A stretch of 64,000 bases of DNA from Marisediminitalea alba. Its GTDB lineage: Bacteria; Pseudomonadota; Gammaproteobacteria; Enterobacterales; Alteromonadaceae. A program made the translations under genes and the position numbers. The stretch covers positions 1 to 64,000 of the forward strand of contig NZ_PVNP01000033.1 in NCBI RefSeq assembly GCF_002993365.1. The letters run 5' to 3'. The notes beneath the pieces are model-generated. The model had not been told where the DNA came from and did no database searches. It was given only the letters and a program-made list of their open reading frames with translations. Within the stretch, counting starts at the first letter, position 1; the number at the start of each line of letters is the position of its first letter. Below, piece after piece: positions 60,289-64,000 of this stretch.

Positions 60289-62913
60289 GTGTCTGCAGAG
60301 TTTTCCAGTTTTATAAATATCGGTGAGCGCACGAATGTCACCGGTTCCGCCAAATTTAAACGTCTTATTCTCGAAGGCGATTACGAAACGGCCCTCGACG
60401 TTGCCCGCCAACAGGTAGAAAACGGCGCGCAAATTATCGATATCAACATGGACGAAGCCATGTTGGATTCGGTTGAGGCCATGCAAACCTTCCTTAATCT
60501 GATTGCTTCGGAACCCGATATCAGCCGGGTGCCGATTATGATTGACTCATCAAAATGGGAAGTCATTGAGGCCGGTCTTAAATGCGTGCAGGGCAAGGCG
60601 ATTGTTAACTCTATCAGCCTCAAGGAAGGTGAAGAGAACTTTATTTACCAGGCCAATCTGATCAAGCGTTACGGTGCGGCAACGGTAGTCATGGCGTTTG
60701 ATGAAAAAGGCCAGGCCGATACCAAAGAGCGTAAGATTGAAATTTGTCAGCGCAGCTATCAGGTGCTGCTCGAAAAAGTCGGTTTTGCGCCGGAAGACAT
60801 CATTTTCGATCCGAATATTTTTGCCGTGGCCACCGGGATTGAAGAACACGACAATTACGCGGTGGACTTTATTGAAGCGACCCGGGTGATTCGCCAAACC
60901 TGCCCCCATGTGCACGTATCTGGCGGTCTGTCTAATATCTCGTTTTCGTTTCGCGGTAATAATCCAGTGCGTGAAGCCATGCACTCGGTATTTTTATATC
61001 ACGCCATCCGCGCTGGCCTGGATATGGCCATTGTTAACGCCGGTCAGCTGGAAGTGTACGATGAAATTCCAGCCGAACTGCGTGATGCGGTAGAGGACGT
61101 TATCCTTAACCGCCATAGCGAAGCTACCGATAAGCTGCTTGAGCTGGCCCCTAAGTATCAGGGCGATGGCAAAGCCGTGGTGAAAGAAGACCTCGCCTGG
61201 CGCGATCTGCCGGTTAATAAACGCTTGGAACATGCGCTGGTAAAAGGCATCACCGATTTTATCGAAGACGACACCGAAGCCGCTCGTCAGGCTGCGGATA
61301 AACCGCTGCACGTTATTGAAGGGCCGTTAATGGACGGCATGAACGTGGTAGGCGATCTGTTTGGTGAAGGTAAAATGTTCCTGCCACAAGTTGTTAAATC
61401 TGCCCGGGTAATGAAAAAAGCCGTGGCATACCTGCAACCTTACATCGAAGCCGAGAAGTCTGAAGATACCAAAAGTAACGGCAAGATCCTGTTGGCCACG
61501 GTAAAAGGCGATGTTCACGATATTGGTAAAAATATCGTAGGCGTAGTACTGCAGTGTAATAACTTTGAAGTCGTGGACATGGGCGTAATGGTGCCCTGTG
61601 CAGCCATTTTGCAAAAGGCCAAAGAAGAAAACGTCGATATGATTGGCCTGTCAGGGCTGATTACGCCGTCACTGGATGAGATGGTCCACGTGGCCAAAGA
61701 AATGGAACGGCTGGATTTTGATCTGCCGCTGCTGATTGGCGGTGCGACCACCTCCAAAGCTCATACCGCAGTGAAAATAGAGCAGAATTACCATGCGCCG
61801 GTGGCTTACGTACCCAATGCCAGCCGCGCGGTAGGCGTTTGCCAGAGACTGCTGAACAGAGAATCCCGCGATATCTACGCCAAAGAACTGGCTAAAGAAT
61901 ACGATATCGTACGCGATCAGCATGCACGCAAAAAGCCACGCTCCAAGCCGGTAACACTGGAAGAAGCCCGTGCTAACGCGCATGTGCCAGACTTTAGCGT
62001 GCCGCCGGTAACGCCGAACAAGCTCGGGGTAACCGCTGTTACAGCGGATATTGCCACCTTACGTAAGTACATCGACTGGACGCCGTTTTTCCTCACCTGG
62101 TCACTAGCTGGTAAATACCCGCGTATTCTTACCGACGAAGTGGTAGGTGAGCAGGCGCAGTCGTTATTTGATGATGCCAACGAGATGCTCGATAACCTGA
62201 TTGCCAATGGCGGGCTGGGAGCAAAAGGTGTAGTGGGGTTATTTCCGGCCAATCGCCAGGATGACGACGTGGTGATTTACACCGATGAGTCACGAACAGA
62301 AACCCTGGGCGTGTCCCATCACTTGCGCCAGCAAACGCAAAAGCCTAAAGGGGCTAACTATTGCTTAAGCGATTTTGTGGCGCCAGCGGGTTCCGGTATC
62401 AAAGATTATATAGGTGCCTTTGCGGTAACCGGTGGTATCGGCGAAGATGAACTGGCTGCCCGGTATGATGCCCAGGGCGATGATTACAACGCTATTATGG
62501 TTAAGGCCGTGGCCGATCGGCTGGCCGAAGCCTTTGCCGAATATCTGCATGAGCGCGTACGTAAGGCGTTCTGGGGATATGCCCCGCAGGAGGACCTGGA
62601 TAATGACGCGCTGATCCGTGAAAAGTATCAGGGTATCCGCCCTGCGCCCGGTTATGCGGCCTGCCCGGAACACACTGAGAAACAGCTAATCTGGGATTTA
62701 CTCGACGCCGAAAAACATACCGGTATGACACTCACCGAAAGCTACGCCATGTGGCCGGGGGCTTCTGTTTCAGGCTGGTATTTCTCTCACCCTGAAGCCC
62801 GTTATTTTGCGGTGGCGAAAATTCAGCCGGATCAGCTGGAAAGTTATGCCGAGCGTAAAGGCTGGGATCGGCAAACAGCCGAAAAGTGGCTGGCGCCTAA
62901 CCTCGGCGATTAA
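60289..62913 (+). CDS. metH: Methionine synthase, folate, cobalamin and activation domains (split MetH, C-terminal gene)
   Basis: This 874-residue protein has the pterin-binding domain ([20 protein letters not shown]), the cap and B12-binding domain with cobalamin ligand His410 (GDVHDIGKN), and the AdoMet reactivation domain ([19 protein letters not shown]). It should act with the upstream homocysteine-domain protein. The two products sum to 1225 residues, like the 1227 of E. coli MetH. The start is GTG with AAGGA upstream, so it has its own ribosome site. Confidence 0.94.
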   Translation: MSAEFSSFINIGERTNVTGSAKFKRLILEGDYETALDVARQQVENGAQIIDINMDEAMLDSVEAMQTFLNLIASEPDISRVPIMIDSSKWEVIEAGLKCVQGKAIVNSISLKEGEENFIYQANLIKRYGAATVVMAFDEKGQADTKERKIEICQRSYQVLLEKVGFAPEDIIFDPNIFAVATGIEEHDNYAVDFIEATRVIRQTCPHVHVSGGLSNISFSFRGNNPVREAMHSVFLYHAIRAGLDMAIVNAGQLEVYDEIPAELRDAVEDVILNRHSEATDKLLELAPKYQGDGKAVVKEDLAWRDLPVNKRLEHALVKGITDFIEDDTEAARQAADKPLHVIEGPLMDGMNVVGDLFGEGKMFLPQVVKSARVMKKAVAYLQPYIEAEKSEDTKSNGKILLATVKGDVHDIGKNIVGVVLQCNNFEVVDMGVMVPCAAILQKAKEENVDMIGLSGLITPSLDEMVHVAKEMERLDFDLPLLIGGATTSKAHTAVKIEQNYHAPVAYVPNASRAVGVCQRLLNRESRDIYAKELAKEYDIVRDQHARKKPRSKPVTLEEARANAHVPDFSVPPVTPNKLGVTAVTADIATLRKYIDWTPFFLTWSLAGKYPRILTDEVVGEQAQSLFDDANEMLDNLIANGGLGAKGVVGLFPANRQDDDVVIYTDESRTETLGVSHHLRQQTQKPKGANYCLSDFVAPAGSGIKDYIGAFAVTGGIGEDELAARYDAQGDDYNAIMVKAVADRLAEAFAEYLHERVRKAFWGYAPQEDLDNDALIREKYQGIRPAPGYAACPEHTEKQLIWDLLDAEKHTGMTLTESYAMWPGASVSGWYFSHPEARYFAVAKIQPDQLESYAERKGWDRQTAEKWLAPNLGD

Positions 62914-62918
62914 CGTTT

Positions 62919-63509
62919 ATGTCCAAGCCCTTTAGTCAGGCCTGTGAAAACAACAAAGCACCGATTTTAGCGGTGCTTCGTGATGCTTTTGAACAGGCCG
63001 GTAAAGTGCTGGAGATAGGCAGCGGTACCGGGCAACACGCGGTGCACTTTGCTGAGGGGTTGCCCCATCTGCACTGGCAAACCAGTGATGTGCCAGTACA
63101 TCATGAGGGGATTAATGCCTGGGTTAACGAAGCAAATTTGCCAAATCTTGCCGCACCAATCCCGCTTCATATTGGCCAGGATAGCTTTCCCGAAAATGGC
63201 TTTGATGCGGTTTACTCAGCCAATACGGCGCACATTATGTTTGCTCATGAAGTTCAACAGATGATGGCGGGGATTGCTAAATTATTACCTGCTGGCGGTG
63301 TATTTTGTCAGTATGGCCCGTTCATTTATAAAAACGCTTTTTCCAGTGCCAGTAATGAAGCTTTTCATTACAGCTTGCTGGAGCGTGGACTCGGCGGCTA
63401 TAAATCTATCGAAGAGTTATTGTCCTGGGTAGGCAATTCCATGCAACTGACTGATATAATTGACATGCCGGCCAACAACCTCTGTCTTATCTGGCGCAAA
63501 CAGGGCTAA
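62919..63509 (+). CDS. DUF938 SAM-dependent methyltransferase
   Basis: The 196-residue protein is a class I methyltransferase with SAM motif VLEIGSGTGQHAVHFA at about residues 32-46 and the DUF938 features SQACENNKAPIL at the start and YGPFIYKNAF in the centre. The substrate is not known. It begins 5 bases after the split metH and is probably in its operon, making use of SAM near the methionine genes. Confidence 0.88.
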   Translation: MSKPFSQACENNKAPILAVLRDAFEQAGKVLEIGSGTGQHAVHFAEGLPHLHWQTSDVPVHHEGINAWVNEANLPNLAAPIPLHIGQDSFPENGFDAVYSANTAHIMFAHEVQQMMAGIAKLLPAGGVFCQYGPFIYKNAFSSASNEAFHYSLLERGLGGYKSIEELLSWVGNSMQLTDIIDMPANNLCLIWRKQG

Positions 63510-63560
63510 TTGTTGCCAGGCGTCTCACGTTAATCTCATGCCCGATTAGTGCTTAAGGTT

Positions 63561-63601
63561 CAGGTTTCGCTGACGATATAATTAATATTGCGAAACGCCT
63601 G
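63561..63601 (+). other. Hairpin in the gap before the PAS sensor gene
   Basis: CAGGTTTCGC pairs with GCGAAACGCCTG with a two-base bulge and a 19-base loop. No T tract follows. The 211-base gap also has TAAA at 63622-63625 with a weak GCC-type -10 fifteen bases later, a poor sigma28 candidate. Confidence 0.35.
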
Positions 63602-63720
63602 ATATTAAACTAATTTTTTAAGTAAAGAATGCTGGCCGCATGCCCGTTGATGTCTTCAGGGTACTGGTCGGCGTCAGCCGTGGGCTATGAAGGCCAAAGG
63701 ATAAAAGAAGTGAGAAGAAT

Positions 63721-64000
63721 GTGATTGCAGTTTCTGCTAATACCAGAGAAGTAACCTTTTCTGCCGACGAACTTATCGTGAGTAAAACCGACTTACGCGG
63801 CAACCTGACTTACGCAAACCGGCACTTTATGCGGGTTTCTAACTTTGCTGAAAGTGAGTTGCTCGGCCAGCCACACAATATTATTCGTCATCCGGATATG
63901 CCCAGAGGCGTGTATCACGCAATGTGGAAAACCCTTAAATCCAAACACGAATTCTTTGGGTTTGTTAAAAACCTGACCTCCGATGGCAATTTTTACTGGG
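63721..64000 (+). CDS. PAS-domain aerotaxis-like chemoreceptor (3' truncated by window edge)
   Basis: The visible 93 residues form an Aer-type PAS domain: TDLRGNLTYANRHFMRVSNF, then ELLGQPHNIIRHPDMPRGVYHAMWKTLKS and NGN/DGNFYW. This domain is found at the N-terminus of FAD-binding aerotaxis receptors, usually followed by a methyl-accepting domain that would lie beyond the window. The start is GTG at 63721 with GAGAAG upstream; no ATG is available in frame after the TGA at 63688. Confidence 0.85.
   Translation, partial: MIAVSANTREVTFSADELIVSKTDLRGNLTYANRHFMRVSNFAESELLGQPHNIIRHPDMPRGVYHAMWKTLKSKHEFFGFVKNLTSDGNFYW

Overview
The window is a flagellar and chemotaxis locus of a marine gammaproteobacterium, most like the Alteromonadaceae (Alteromonas and relatives). 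This is inferred from the polar-flagellum layout (flgF-L, flagellins, flaG-fliD-fliS, FlrA/FlrB/FlrC regulators, fliE-R/flhBAFG/fliA, cheYZAB-parC-parP-cheW-DUF2802) and the protein sequences. No rRNA or other species marker is present. Nearly all genes lie on the + strand with short spacings or 1-14 bp overlaps.

Region by region. 1-1111: the 3' part of a group II intron (reverse transcriptase/maturase plus domains V-VI), inserted just upstream of a sigma54-type promoter that serves flgF. 1215-8880: rod, ring, hook-associated genes flgFGHIJKL. 8868-9812: a minus-strand sialidase-like propeller gene. 9813-14700: three flagellin genes, each behind a sigma28-type promoter, with about 1.7 kb between flagellins 2 and 3 that has no credible protein gene. 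The first 900 bases of that gap end in a strong terminator and are dense in hairpins, GNRA loops and repeated motifs; this is the main candidate for something undescribed. 14724-17412: flaG, fliD, fliS and a small fliT-like gene. 17413-26279: a Maf-type flagellin glycosyltransferase and all six pseudaminic acid genes (pseB, C, F, I, G, H). 26460-27260: a divergent fourth flagellin. 27555-31698: flrA, then flrBC behind a sigma54 promoter. 31940-45486: fliEFGHIJ, fliKLMNOPQR, flhB, with sigma54 sites before fliE and fliK. 45663-50741: flhA, flhF, flhG, fliA. 50786-57922: cheY, cheZ, cheA, cheB, the polar array positioning pair parC/parP, cheW and a DUF2802 gene. 58195-62913: a MetJ-box promoter, metA and a methionine synthase split into two genes. 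62919-63509: a DUF938 methyltransferase. 63721-end: start of a PAS-type aerotaxis-like sensor.

How it works together. FlrA (sigma54 activator) should switch on flrBC through the site at 29131; FlrC with sigma54 should drive the structural operons (sites before flgF, fliE, fliK, flhA); FliA made from the flhA-fliA operon should then drive the flagellins. The Pse enzymes make CMP-pseudaminic acid, which Maf transfers to flagellin before export. FlhF/FlhG set the number and pole of the flagellum, and ParC/ParP with CheA place the chemosensory array at the pole.

All calls come from reading the sequence; no database search was run. Coordinates of promoters, hairpins and start codons are from direct inspection.
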